Assembly (NCBI RefSeq): GCF_001548375.1
Contig: NZ_AP017295.1
Span: forward strand, 744,001-808,000
Reading direction: 5' to 3'
Origin: Nostoc sp. NIES-3756
GTDB lineage: Bacteria; Cyanobacteriota; Cyanobacteriia; Cyanobacteriales; Nostocaceae
Length of the DNA: 64,000 nt
Shown here: positions 54,432 to 63,563 of the stretch, piece after piece
Numbering within the stretch: position 1 is the first letter of the stretch
How the letters are laid out: the number at the start of each line of letters is the position of its first letter
Made by a program: the position numbers and the translations under genes
Notes under the pieces: model-generated
Told to the model about the DNA's origin: nothing
The model's input: the letters and a program-made list of their open reading frames with translations, nothing else
Database searches by the model: none

Positions 54432-55943
54432 ATGAACTTTCGTGAAGAGTTTAAACTGCTGCTGAGAGCGCGTTACCCTTTAATTTACATTCCTACTTAC
54501 GAGGAGGAACGGGTAGAAACGGCTATCCGCGAAGAAGCAGCGAATCAAGGTAATCGCCCTGTTTATACTTGGGATTTTGTTGAGGGCTACCAAGGAAACC
54601 CTAATGATGTAGGATTTGGGCGGCGTAATCCCCTGCAAGCTTTAGAATTTTTAGAGAAATTACCAGCTTCAGCGCCAGCAGTCTTAATTTTGCGTGACTA
54701 TCATCGCTTTTTAGATGATGTGGCGATCGCACGTAAACTACGCAACCTAGCTAGACTCCTCAAGTCGCAACCAAAAAATATCGTCTTATTATCGCCGCGT
54801 ATTGCTATACCTGACGATTTAACGGAAATTTTAACAGTTGTTGAGTTTCCCTTACCTAGCGCCCCAGAAATTAAAACAGAGGTTGAACGTTTACTGCAAG
54901 CCACTGGTAATTCTCTTTCTAGCAAAGTTACAGATGACTTGGTGCGTTCTTGCCAAGGGCTATCTATGGAAAGGATTCGGCGGGTTTTAGCCAGAGCGAT
55001 CGCATCTCATGGCGAATTGCAGCCAGAAGATGTAGATTTAGTTTTGGAGGAAAAGCGCCAAACTATCCGCCAAACCCAAATCCTCGACTTTTACCCAGCC
55101 ACAGAGCAGATTTCTGATATTGGTGGATTAGATAACCTCAAAGATTGGTTATTGCGTCGCGGTGGTTCCTTTAGCGATCGCGCCCGTCAGTATGGCTTAC
55201 CCCATCCACGGGGGTTATTATTAGTAGGGATTCAAGGTACTGGTAAATCCTTAACAGCAAAAGCGATCGCTCATCATTGGCATTTACCCCTACTGCGCCT
55301 AGATGTCGGGCGATTATTTGGCGGTTTGGTGGGTGAATCAGAATCTCGCACTCGGCAAATGATTCAAGTAGCAGAAGCCCTCGCTCCCTGCGTTTTGTGG
55401 ATTGATGAAATCGATAAAGCTTTTTCGGGACTGGGTAGTAAAGGTGATGCAGGTACTACCAGCCGTGTATTTGGTACATTTATTACTTGGTTAGCAGAAA
55501 AAACTTCCCCAGTGTTTGTTGTCTCCACCGCCAATAACATCCAAGCCTTACCACCAGAAATGCTGCGTAAAGGGCGATTTGATGAAATTTTCTTTGTTGG
55601 TTTACCTACCCAAGAAGAAAGAAAAGCCATCTTTAACGTCCATTTATCCCGACTGCGCCCCCACAATTTGAAAAATTATGACATTGATCGGTTAGCATAC
55701 GAAACACCAGATTTTTCTGGTGCAGAAATTGAGCAAACATTAATTGAAGCCATGCACATTGGCTTCAGTCAAAACCGTGATTTCACAACCGATGATATTT
55801 TAGAAGCCGCTAGCCAGATTATCCCCCTAGCACGCACAGCTGTAGAACAGATTCAGGAACTACAAGAATGGGCAGCAGGCGGGAGAGCGCGTCTAGCTTC
55901 AAAACAGAGTCCGTTAAGTGACACCTTCGGCAAACTACGCTAA
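54432..55943 (+). CDS. ycf46: Ycf46-type AAA ATPase
   Basis: 503 aa. N-terminal domain: NFREEFKLLLRARYPLIYIP, then YTWDFVEGYQGNP, and a region like a P-loop-lacking second ATPase core (VLILRDYHRFLDDVAIARKL). C-terminal AAA module: GLLLVGIQGTGKSLTAKAIA (Walker A), APCVLWIDEIDKAFSGLG (Walker B), VVSTANNIQALPPEMLRKGR (sensor 1 and arginine finger), FSGAEIEQTLIEAM (sensor 2 region). Ycf46 is known from cyanobacteria and red-algal plastids and has been linked to growth and photosynthesis under low inorganic carbon. Single gene. Confidence 0.92.
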   Translation: MNFREEFKLLLRARYPLIYIPTYEEERVETAIREEAANQGNRPVYTWDFVEGYQGNPNDVGFGRRNPLQALEFLEKLPASAPAVLILRDYHRFLDDVAIARKLRNLARLLKSQPKNIVLLSPRIAIPDDLTEILTVVEFPLPSAPEIKTEVERLLQATGNSLSSKVTDDLVRSCQGLSMERIRRVLARAIASHGELQPEDVDLVLEEKRQTIRQTQILDFYPATEQISDIGGLDNLKDWLLRRGGSFSDRARQYGLPHPRGLLLVGIQGTGKSLTAKAIAHHWHLPLLRLDVGRLFGGLVGESESRTRQMIQVAEALAPCVLWIDEIDKAFSGLGSKGDAGTTSRVFGTFITWLAEKTSPVFVVSTANNIQALPPEMLRKGRFDEIFFVGLPTQEERKAIFNVHLSRLRPHNLKNYDIDRLAYETPDFSGAEIEQTLIEAMHIGFSQNRDFTTDDILEAASQIIPLARTAVEQIQELQEWAAGGRARLASKQSPLSDTFGKLR

Positions 55944-55946
55944 CAA

Positions 55947-56006
55947 TATACAGTTGACAGTTGACAGTTGACTGTTAACTGTTGACTATTGACTATTGAC
56001 TGATGA
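55947..56006 (+). repeat. Heptamer tandem repeat (CAGTTGA/CTGTTGA/CTATTGA)
   Basis: Eight or so units of seven bases with drifting sequence fill the gap between ycf46 and the SH3b gene. Confidence 0.9.
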
Positions 56007-56017
56007 GGTTTTAAATC

Positions 56018-56503
56018 ATGTTTTCCGCTTTACTCAAATTTATATTAGGAATATTATTAGCGATCGCAGTTTTATTAGGTAGCGGCGTTGCTGTAGGACT
56101 GTACTTTTTCAACAGAACTTCTATACCTCCTACCAAGCCTATCTTTGCTAACGATAATCCCACACCCAAAGACTCAGACAAAAAACAAGATAAGACAGAA
56201 CCTACCTCTAAACCCGAAGCTACACCAGAAGCTTCTGCTACACCCACTCCCTCCGAAACTTCCACAGAGAAAGCAGAAGAATTACCAAAAGGCGCTTATC
56301 GTGGAAAAATTACTTGGAATCAAGGCGTAAGCTTGCGCTCTGAACCAACACAAGACTCTGAACGTGTAGGTGGGGCTGGTTTTAACGAGAAAATTATTGT
56401 CTTAGAAGAAAGCCCGGATAAAGTTTGGAAAAAAGTGCGTGTTGAAAGCAGCAAAATAGAAGGTTGGACAAAAGTAGGTAATCTTGAAAAAGTGGAAGAA
56501 TAA
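56018..56503 (+). CDS. Membrane-anchored SH3b-domain protein
   Basis: 161 aa. One N-terminal membrane helix (LLKFILGILLAIAVLLGSGV), a Thr/Pro/Glu-rich linker (about 38-90) and a C-terminal bacterial SH3 domain (GKITWNQGVSLRSEPTQDSE, then EKIIVLEESPDKVWKKVRVE, EGWTKVGNL). SH3b domains of this type bind cell-wall peptides or proteins. The protein is likely on the periplasmic face. Single gene. Confidence 0.85.
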   Translation: MFSALLKFILGILLAIAVLLGSGVAVGLYFFNRTSIPPTKPIFANDNPTPKDSDKKQDKTEPTSKPEATPEASATPTPSETSTEKAEELPKGAYRGKITWNQGVSLRSEPTQDSERVGGAGFNEKIIVLEESPDKVWKKVRVESSKIEGWTKVGNLEKVEE

Positions 56504-56980
56504 TATCAATTCAAAATTATGACAACTTATACCAATCTTCTATAACATCAACTTTTTTCTCAAACTCAGCGCTACTCCCTTCGGGTTCACCAGTCGCCTG
56601 CGGAGGGTTTCCCTCCTACAGCGCTGGTTCACCGCGCTTACCTCAGCGTTCCTCTGTCTTGAAAAGTTTCCTACGGAGGGAAACCCTCCTACAGAACTTT
56701 TCGCTGCGTTCCAAAAGAGTAACGCCATTTGTCATTGGTCAATTACTTAAATTTATTAACCTCCGCACACGTTAACACTGAGAACGTGGTATATTTTTCT
56801 CTATGCAATAAGTGCAGACATAGTAAATATCTATAGATTGAAATCAACAGTGGTGTACTAAATTCATACATTATTAAGTATCTTTACTCAATTGCCGGAA
56901 AAGAATCAGGCCGTTGTGATTTTAATCTTTGCAATAATCCTTGTCAGGGATTTCTCTACCTCAAAAAAAGCAAAAAATCT
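56504..56980. repeat. Intergenic region with nested palindromes
   Basis: At 56598-56620, CGGAGGGTTTCCCTCCTACAG; at 56671-56694, CGGAGGGAAACCCTCCTACAG, the same element with an inverted centre. The second is enclosed by AAAAGTT (56662-56668) and AACTTTT (56695-56702). GCGCTGGTTCACCGCGC lies between. The right half to 56980 is AT-rich with no gene. Confidence 0.8.
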
Positions 56981-58507
56981 ATGGACACCCTCAGTTATTC
57001 TCATCTTGCTTCAGTTTATGAAGCATCTGAAGATATAGATTTTATCCCTATAAAAGTTAATTTAAAATTTTGGCAATGGCAGAAGCTGTCGAGTAACGCA
57101 GCAATCAAACTTTTATCTGTAGCACTGACTATAAGTATTTTGGGCGTAGCTGGAGAAGCTTTAGCCTTGCAGCAAGTAGGCAGTAAAGGTGCAGAAGTTG
57201 CCAATACTCAAAGGTGTCTAAAAAGATTAGGCTTTTTTAATGGCCCTGTTAACGGCAACTTTGCTGGTATCACTCGTAGCGCCGTAATTGGGTTTCAACG
57301 TGCCAACAGACTCACATCTGATGGTGTTGTTGGTGTTGGTACACAAAGAGCTTTACAAAGAGCTTGCCGTACTGCAACAACTCCAAAAACCAATACTAGC
57401 GGTGAATTGCTCTTGGGTAGTAGAGGCGCAGCAGTTACTCAATTACAAAAGAATTTACGGCGCTTAGGCTACTTTAACGGCCCCATCACTGGCTATTTTG
57501 GTACAGAAACTCAGCAAGCAGTCATCAGATTTCAACGTGCTAATCGTATAGCTACTGTCGGTATTGTAGGCAACCAAACTGCACAAGCTATCAGAAATGC
57601 TATTAATGGCGTAGGTGGGGAGTATCAAGTAGTTTCTGAAGGTAGTACAGGCCAAGATGTCATTAGATTGCAACAGCGTCTACGCCAGTTAGGTTACTTC
57701 AATGCTAATCCCACAGGGAACTTTGGCGGTATTACCAAAGATGCTGTAATAGCGTTTCAACGCAATGCTGGTTTACCGATTACTGGAGTTGTGAATATTG
57801 CCACATGGAATGCTTTAGATGGTGTTTCTACTCCAGGTAGACCAAGTTTATCAACTCAACAGATTAGAGATTTACAGCAACGGCTACGGGATTTAGGTTA
57901 TTTTAATGGCAATCCCACAGGCACAGTTGGCGCGATGACTAGGGATGCCATTGTCCGCTTTCAGCGTAACTATGGACTGAGCGCTGATGGTATTGTTGAT
58001 GCACAAATTCTACAGGCAGTAACCCAAGCTTGGGAAGATAGATACGCTAATCAGCCAACTAGAGATTATCTCACTGTAGGCGATCGCGGTAACAATGTCA
58101 GAGCCGTACAACAGCGTTTGTCAGAACTAGGCTTTTTTAACGGCAGTCCCGACGGTTATTTTGATGACTGGACTAGACAATCTGTAGTCGCATTCCAACA
58201 GTATTATCAAATCAATCCCACAGGCAACGTAGACTGGCAAACTTGGAATGCACTGAACATTAATAATAGTGGTTCTATCAGACAAGTTTCTAATAATTCT
58301 AGTAACAATCGCTACGTAGTTATAGTACCAGTTCGCAATGGCAGCACCCTCAATCAAGTACGCCGTTATGTACCCGACGCTTACACAGCCAAATCCAACT
58401 TAGGAACCTTCGTCAACGCTGGCAGTTTTAGCGATCGCGCCTCCGCCGAAAGAACCTCAAGAATGTTACGCTCTAATGGTTTGGATGCAAGAGTACAGTA
58501 TTTTTAA
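56981..58507 (+). CDS. Cell-wall protein with five peptidoglycan-binding domains and a SPOR-like C-terminus
   Basis: 508 aa. One hydrophobic segment at about 38-62 (AAIKLLSVALTISILGVAGE) acts as signal or anchor. Five PG_binding_1 units follow, each with a pattern like GSRGAAVTQLQKNLRRLGYF, then GxxTxxAVxxFQ, centred at about 70, 145, 225, 305 and 375. The C-terminal ~60 residues (LGTFVNAGSFSDRASAERTS, then LRSNGLDARVQYF) have the SPOR beta-alpha form that binds denuded glycan. No catalytic domain is seen, so a structural or targeting role in the wall or septum is likely. Confidence 0.9.
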   Translation: MDTLSYSHLASVYEASEDIDFIPIKVNLKFWQWQKLSSNAAIKLLSVALTISILGVAGEALALQQVGSKGAEVANTQRCLKRLGFFNGPVNGNFAGITRSAVIGFQRANRLTSDGVVGVGTQRALQRACRTATTPKTNTSGELLLGSRGAAVTQLQKNLRRLGYFNGPITGYFGTETQQAVIRFQRANRIATVGIVGNQTAQAIRNAINGVGGEYQVVSEGSTGQDVIRLQQRLRQLGYFNANPTGNFGGITKDAVIAFQRNAGLPITGVVNIATWNALDGVSTPGRPSLSTQQIRDLQQRLRDLGYFNGNPTGTVGAMTRDAIVRFQRNYGLSADGIVDAQILQAVTQAWEDRYANQPTRDYLTVGDRGNNVRAVQQRLSELGFFNGSPDGYFDDWTRQSVVAFQQYYQINPTGNVDWQTWNALNINNSGSIRQVSNNSSNNRYVVIVPVRNGSTLNQVRRYVPDAYTAKSNLGTFVNAGSFSDRASAERTSRMLRSNGLDARVQYF

Positions 58508-58590
58508 TTCGTAATTCGTAATTCGTAATTTGAATGCTGAGTACTGAGGGAAAATAACTATGGACTGTTGACTATGGACAACTGACAAAT
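58506..58590 (+). repeat. Heptamer tandem repeats (TAATTCG, then CTATGGA/CTGTTGA)
   Basis: TAATTCG units at about 58506-58530 and ACTATGGA/ACTGTTG-type units at about 58558-58588. The ATG of the next gene lies at the end of the second run. Confidence 0.8.
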
Positions 58591-60124
58591 GACGGACATA
58601 GTTGTAATTGGTAGCGGTATAGGGGGTTTGAGTTGCGCTGCTGTGTTGGCGCGTTATGGCTTTGATGTGACTGTTTGTGAGAGTCATAGCATCGCTGGTG
58701 GCGCGGCACACAGTTTTGAGCGTCAAGGATTTAAGTTTGATTCAGGGCCTTCTTTATACTCTGGGTTGTCTTATAGTCCTTCCGTTAACCCTCTACGACA
58801 AGTACTAGATGTAATTGGGGTTGATTTACCGTGTGTCACTTATGATACTTGGGGCTGTCGCTTACCAGAGGGAGATTTTGATACATCTGTTGGTGCGGAA
58901 CAGTTTTGTGAAGTGCTGGCACGGCTACGGGGTGGAGAGGCTGTAGCCGAGTGGCGAAAGTTACAACGGGTGATGACACCACTAGCCCAAGCAGCGATCG
59001 CACTTCCTTCAGCCGCGTTACGCTGGGATCTAGGCGCAGCTTTAACCATCGGCAAATTCGCCCCATCTCTAGCCAAACATGCTGCCAATTTTATTAAGTT
59101 GACAGGGCCTTTCTCTCGCATCATGGATGATGTTGTCCGTGACCCTTTTATTAATAACTGGCTGAACTTGCTGTGCTTTCTCCTCTCTGGACTGCCTGCA
59201 TCTGGTACTAACGCCGCAGAAGTTGCTTTTATGTTTGCCGATTGGTACAAACCAGGGGTAGTTCTAGATTACCCTGTGGGTGGTAGCGGTGCATTAGTCG
59301 ATGCCCTTGTGCAAGGGTTAGAAAAACATGGTGGGCAATTGCTTTTCAATAGTCATGTTGAGCAAATTTTAGTAGAAGGAAACAGGGCAGTTGGTGTCAG
59401 GTTGCGTGATGGGCAAGAAATTCGAGCGCGACGGGCGGTTGTGTCTAATGCTTCGGTATGGGATACGTTGAAGTTGCTGCCTCAAGGTGCATTGCCACAG
59501 AGTTTCCAGCGTCAACGCCAAGCAACGCCGGAATGTGATAGCTTTATGCACCTACACTTAGGTATTGATACTCAAGGTTTATCCGCAAACTTGGCTTGTC
59601 ATTATATTGTGGTGAATGATTGGGAATTGGGTATTACTGCACCGCAAAATGTCGTACTGATATCTATTCCCTCAATTCTTGATCCATCGCTTGCGCCAGA
59701 AGGTAAGCACGTAATTCATGTATATACCCCTGGTAATGAACCTTATAAAATCTGGCAGGGGTTGGATAGGAAAAGTCAAGAGTATCAACAATTAAAGCGA
59801 TCGCGTGCTGAGGTCATGTGGCAAGCTTTAGAAAGAATCATCCCCGATATCCGCAGCCGTTGCGAAATCACCTTAGTTGGGACACCCCTTACCCACGAAC
59901 GTTATTTACGCCGCCATCGTGGTTCCTACGGCCCAGCAATTTCCGCCGCCTCTGGTTTATTTCCATCTCACACCACACCCTTAAACGGGTTGATGTGCTG
60001 TGGTGATTCCACATTCCCCGGCATTGGTTTACCAGCCGTCGCCGCCAGTGGGTTGATTGTTGCCAATACCTTAGCTCCTGTAAGTCAGCATTTGGAGATG
60101 TTGTCATTAGTCATTAGTCCATAG
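58589..60124 (+). CDS. Carotenoid isomerase/phytoene desaturase-like FAD oxidoreductase
   Basis: 511 aa. N-terminal FAD dinucleotide site IVVIGSGIGGLSCAAVLARY followed by an acidic ribose-binding residue (VCESHSIAGGAAHSF). Then FKFDSGPSLYSGLS, YPVGGSGALVDALVQGLEKH (CrtISO-like), GGQLLFNSHVEQILVEGNRA, and the C-terminal FAD motif LNGLMCCGDSTFPGIGLPAV. It belongs to the CrtI/CrtISO/amine-oxidase family; the exact carotenoid or other substrate is unknown. The last five codons (LVISP-stop) come from a TCATTAG heptamer run. Confidence 0.85.
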   Translation: MTDIVVIGSGIGGLSCAAVLARYGFDVTVCESHSIAGGAAHSFERQGFKFDSGPSLYSGLSYSPSVNPLRQVLDVIGVDLPCVTYDTWGCRLPEGDFDTSVGAEQFCEVLARLRGGEAVAEWRKLQRVMTPLAQAAIALPSAALRWDLGAALTIGKFAPSLAKHAANFIKLTGPFSRIMDDVVRDPFINNWLNLLCFLLSGLPASGTNAAEVAFMFADWYKPGVVLDYPVGGSGALVDALVQGLEKHGGQLLFNSHVEQILVEGNRAVGVRLRDGQEIRARRAVVSNASVWDTLKLLPQGALPQSFQRQRQATPECDSFMHLHLGIDTQGLSANLACHYIVVNDWELGITAPQNVVLISIPSILDPSLAPEGKHVIHVYTPGNEPYKIWQGLDRKSQEYQQLKRSRAEVMWQALERIIPDIRSRCEITLVGTPLTHERYLRRHRGSYGPAISAASGLFPSHTTPLNGLMCCGDSTFPGIGLPAVAASGLIVANTLAPVSQHLEMLSLVISP

Positions 60125-60145
60125 TCAACAGTCAACAGTCCAAAG
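60102..60145 (+). repeat. Heptamer tandem repeat at the 3' end of the CrtISO-like gene
   Basis: GTCATTA twice, GTCCATA, GTCAACA twice, GTCCAAA. It encodes the gene's last residues and its TAG stop. Confidence 0.88.
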
Positions 60146-60174
60146 TTATTCTCCCTTATCTTCCCCTACTCCCA

Positions 60175-63100
60175 TCAAGTTAACAACCTAACTTGCGAAC
60201 CTTCCTGAGTCTTATTCACCTCAATTCTGGCTTGGAAGGCTTCTTTGAGGTGGGGCATGTGGGTAACGGTGAGAATGCAGGCGAAGTCGTTGGCGATCGC
60301 ATTTATGGCAGCAATTAGGCGATCGCATCCTTCGGCATCCTGTGTACCAAAGCCTTCATCGACAATTAATAGTTGTAATGCGGCTCCGGCTCTTTGTGCT
60401 AGGAGTTTTGCCAAGGCTAAACGTATGGCAAAGTTAATTCTAAAGGCTTCCCCACCAGAGTAGGTTTCGTAAGCTCTTGTACCTCTAGCATCGGCAATGA
60501 CAATATCTAAAGTGTCGATGAGCTTGGCGTTTTTCTTGGTAGATTTACTGCCCTTACCCGCTCTTTGAGTAATAAATTGTACATGCAGTTGATTCGCGGT
60601 TAATCTTGCCAAGAGTTGATTTGTCTCGGCTTCCAGTTGCGGTAATACGTTTTCAATCATCAATGCTTGAATACCATTTTTACCAAAAGCTTGCACTAGT
60701 TCTTGGTATACACGATATTGTTGTTTGCAAGTTTGATGTTGTTCCTGCTGCTCCTCGTACTGAGTTTGCAACGCTTCTAGTTGATGTGCCAATTGTTCCA
60801 AGCGTCCTAACTGGGCAATTTGTTCGTCTAGTTGTCGCCTTCTGGTGGCTAAGTGCTGTTCTAGAGTTTGAATTTGCTCGATGGGGTTAGCAGCTTGGGC
60901 TAATTGTTCGACAAGGCTGTCAATTTGCGTGGCGAGTTGTTGCCGTTCCTGTAATCTCGCGGCTCTGGACGCTTCTAACTCTTGCAATCTCCCCTGGAGT
61001 TGAGGATACTGTTGCTGCGCTGATAATAGCTGCTGATATCGCAATTGCCAAGATTGTCCTTGACGAACGGCTGTGCGCAGGTTGTTATGCTGTTCTGAAC
61101 TGTAGCTAATTTCTGTAATTTGCTGCTCCAGGGCTGCGATTTGTTGAGCATCTTCGGAATCTGTCTGTTCTTGCTGGATTCTGGTTTGTATTTGGGCAAT
61201 TTGGGCTTTTAATTCTGGTTTACGGGTTGTGAGTGCAGCTAGGCGTTTGGCAGCATCTTTCATTTGCCCTTGCTTAATTTCTGCCCAGCGCCATCGTTCT
61301 ACCTCACTCCGAGCGAGGGCATGGTTTTGCTCATTGTAATTTAATTTTTGCAGATACTGTTCCAATTGTCGCAGTTCGGCTTGTTGATCAAGGGCGTAAT
61401 CACCAGCTTGGAGCGATCGCTCTAAGTGTTGTTTTTCGGCTGCCAATTCTTGTAACTGTTGTTCAGCATCGCTAGTTGATTGCAGTTGTGCAGCTAGTTG
61501 TCCTCTTTGCTCTCGTAAAGCATCGTAGACGTTTAATTTCTGAGCTATTTCCCGATATTCTTGCCGCAGTAACTGAATTTCTCTATCAGACACCGCCATC
61601 TGTTCCCGGAATACCCATAACTGCCCCTCGGTTTCCTTATACTCATCCTTGGTTTTATCTACTACCCGGTTCCAGTGATGCTCATCTAAAGGGCGTTCGC
61701 ACAAGGGACAAATAGCGTCGGGGTTGCGGAGCATTTGCAATTTCTGCTCTAATTCCCCAAGTAATCTTTCATATTCTCGTTGCTGGGCTTGCAACCGCTC
61801 AATAAAGTGCCGTCTTTCATGCCCTTTTTCTTGAACACGTTGCAAATAAACCCGATCTTTTTCCATTTGATCAATCTGCATTGCTACTTCCATCACTGCT
61901 TGTTGCAGTTGGGGTTGGCGTTGGGAAGCCCTTTGCAGTTGATTTTCTGTAGCTTGTAGCTGTTCTAGCCTAGCAACTAACCCTGCATGAACCCGATCTA
62001 AATGGCTTTGCAAACTTTGGCGTTGTTGTAACAAGGGCGAAACCTGCATTTGCAACTCATCAAGATGAGCCAAATGACGACGGGCGGCGGCGAGTTGAGA
62101 TAGCGCTGCTTCTATTTCTACTGATTTACTCAGGGTGTGTTGAATTTCTTGTTCTTGCTGCTGTAAGGCTTCCAGTTGTCCTTGGACTTGTTGGAGTTGC
62201 CTTTCGAGTTCGTGAATTTGTTTGGTTAACTGTTGCTGCTTTTGTTGGCGTAGGGTTGTGGCGCGGGTGTGTTCCTCAAATTTGACAGCATAGGCTTCTT
62301 CTTGAGATTGCAGACTTTGGTAATGGCTGTAGCCGTTAGTAATCTCCGTTTCTCGCTGCAAGATAGCTTCTAGCTCTGCCAACTGTGTTCTCACGGCTGA
62401 CTGTTCTTGCTGGAGGCGATCGCAATCTTGGGTCAGATTTTGGTATTGTTGCCTAACAAAGTTTAATTGTTGTTCTGTATTTTGTCTTTGGTGTTGAATC
62501 ACCTGCAAACTTTGCAACTTAATTGTCTCAAAGGCTTGCACTTGTTGCAGTTGATTAATTTGGGCTTCTAATTCTGAGCGTTGGGTTTTGGTGTTTTCCC
62601 GTTGTTGAAGTTGTGTTTTAATCGACTCCAAAGAACGCTCTAATTCTTCCGCCCTAATCTTATATTGGCGTGATGATTCCTTGGCTCTTTCCTCCAATTC
62701 ATCATACTGATTGAGTTTCAACAACTCCGCCAAAATCTCCTTACGTTCACTGGGGCGTTTGAGCATAAATTCATCCGCCCGCCCTTGACGCAGGTAGGCA
62801 GAGTTAATAAAAGTATCGTAATCGAGCTTGATGTGTTCTAATATCAAATCTTGAGTAGCTCGGACACCTTTACCCGTAATTGCCCGAAACCCAGAAGGTG
62901 TTTCAATTTGAAATTCCAGAACCCCAGATGCACCCCGCATCCTCGAGCGAATTACACGATATTTCTGCTGATTATTTTGAAAAGTAAAATCAACTCTCAC
63001 CTCTTTAGCGCCAGCATGAATTACATCATCTTCAGCCGCCGCTCGACTTTCACCCCACAAAGCCCAGGTAATGGCTTCGAGGAGAGATGATTTACCGGCT

Positions 63101-63201
63101 CCATTAGAACCACAAATACAAGCCGTATGCAAACCACGAAAATCTACAGTTGCATCACGGTAACTGAGAAAGTTTTTAAGAACAAGTTGTACTGGGATCA
63201 T
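60175..63201 (-). CDS. sbcC: Exonuclease subunit SbcC (Rad50 homologue)
   Basis: 1008 aa. Split ABC-ATPase: N-terminal Walker A CICGSNGAGKSSLLEAITWA; C-terminal signature YSGGEAFRINFAIRLALAKL and Walker B LQLLIVDEGFGTQD. A very long Gln-rich coiled coil lies between, broken at the middle by the zinc hook CPLC (PDAICPLCERPLDEHHW). It works with SbcD to open DNA hairpins and process ends; SbcD is not in the window. The length and hook spacing are normal for the family. The gene has many HIP1 sites and high Gln content like other cyanobacterial SbcC. Confidence 0.95.
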   Translation of the reverse strand: MIPVQLVLKNFLSYRDATVDFRGLHTACICGSNGAGKSSLLEAITWALWGESRAAAEDDVIHAGAKEVRVDFTFQNNQQKYRVIRSRMRGASGVLEFQIETPSGFRAITGKGVRATQDLILEHIKLDYDTFINSAYLRQGRADEFMLKRPSERKEILAELLKLNQYDELEERAKESSRQYKIRAEELERSLESIKTQLQQRENTKTQRSELEAQINQLQQVQAFETIKLQSLQVIQHQRQNTEQQLNFVRQQYQNLTQDCDRLQQEQSAVRTQLAELEAILQRETEITNGYSHYQSLQSQEEAYAVKFEEHTRATTLRQQKQQQLTKQIHELERQLQQVQGQLEALQQQEQEIQHTLSKSVEIEAALSQLAAARRHLAHLDELQMQVSPLLQQRQSLQSHLDRVHAGLVARLEQLQATENQLQRASQRQPQLQQAVMEVAMQIDQMEKDRVYLQRVQEKGHERRHFIERLQAQQREYERLLGELEQKLQMLRNPDAICPLCERPLDEHHWNRVVDKTKDEYKETEGQLWVFREQMAVSDREIQLLRQEYREIAQKLNVYDALREQRGQLAAQLQSTSDAEQQLQELAAEKQHLERSLQAGDYALDQQAELRQLEQYLQKLNYNEQNHALARSEVERWRWAEIKQGQMKDAAKRLAALTTRKPELKAQIAQIQTRIQQEQTDSEDAQQIAALEQQITEISYSSEQHNNLRTAVRQGQSWQLRYQQLLSAQQQYPQLQGRLQELEASRAARLQERQQLATQIDSLVEQLAQAANPIEQIQTLEQHLATRRRQLDEQIAQLGRLEQLAHQLEALQTQYEEQQEQHQTCKQQYRVYQELVQAFGKNGIQALMIENVLPQLEAETNQLLARLTANQLHVQFITQRAGKGSKSTKKNAKLIDTLDIVIADARGTRAYETYSGGEAFRINFAIRLALAKLLAQRAGAALQLLIVDEGFGTQDAEGCDRLIAAINAIANDFACILTVTHMPHLKEAFQARIEVNKTQEGSQVRLLT

Positions 63202-63563
63202 TGAGGCTATAGCGCCACATCTACATAAATTTATTAACTAGCAGTACAGATGCACTCTTGTTAGTTTAACTAGGTAAATATCAGGTTTCTAGTGTTAAAG
63301 TCAGTAAATTTACGAAAATTAACAATATGATAAATCTGTTTTCTCTAATTAGGTAAAATATAAAAATCCAGTTTTAAGGAAGGAAAAGGTTTTTGAATAG
63401 TTAATTTTGAAATCAGTGTAATATCAAAAATTGTTGCAACCAAACAAAAACTTTTCCCATTCCCCACTTCTCTAAAATTCCCTATCCCAAATTTTAGAGA
63501 GACTGATACATTATGAAATTAAGCATTTAAGCAACCTAGATTTTTACTTACCCTGGCGAGTCT
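63202..63563. other. Intergenic region between divergent genes
   Basis: 360 AT-rich bases. A dyad may exist around 63470-63505 (TTTTAGAGA twice), but no function is assigned. Confidence 0.45.

Noticed and set aside
56540..56728. 62-codon minus-strand frame in the repeat spacer
   Set aside because: It is made of the palindromic repeats themselves.
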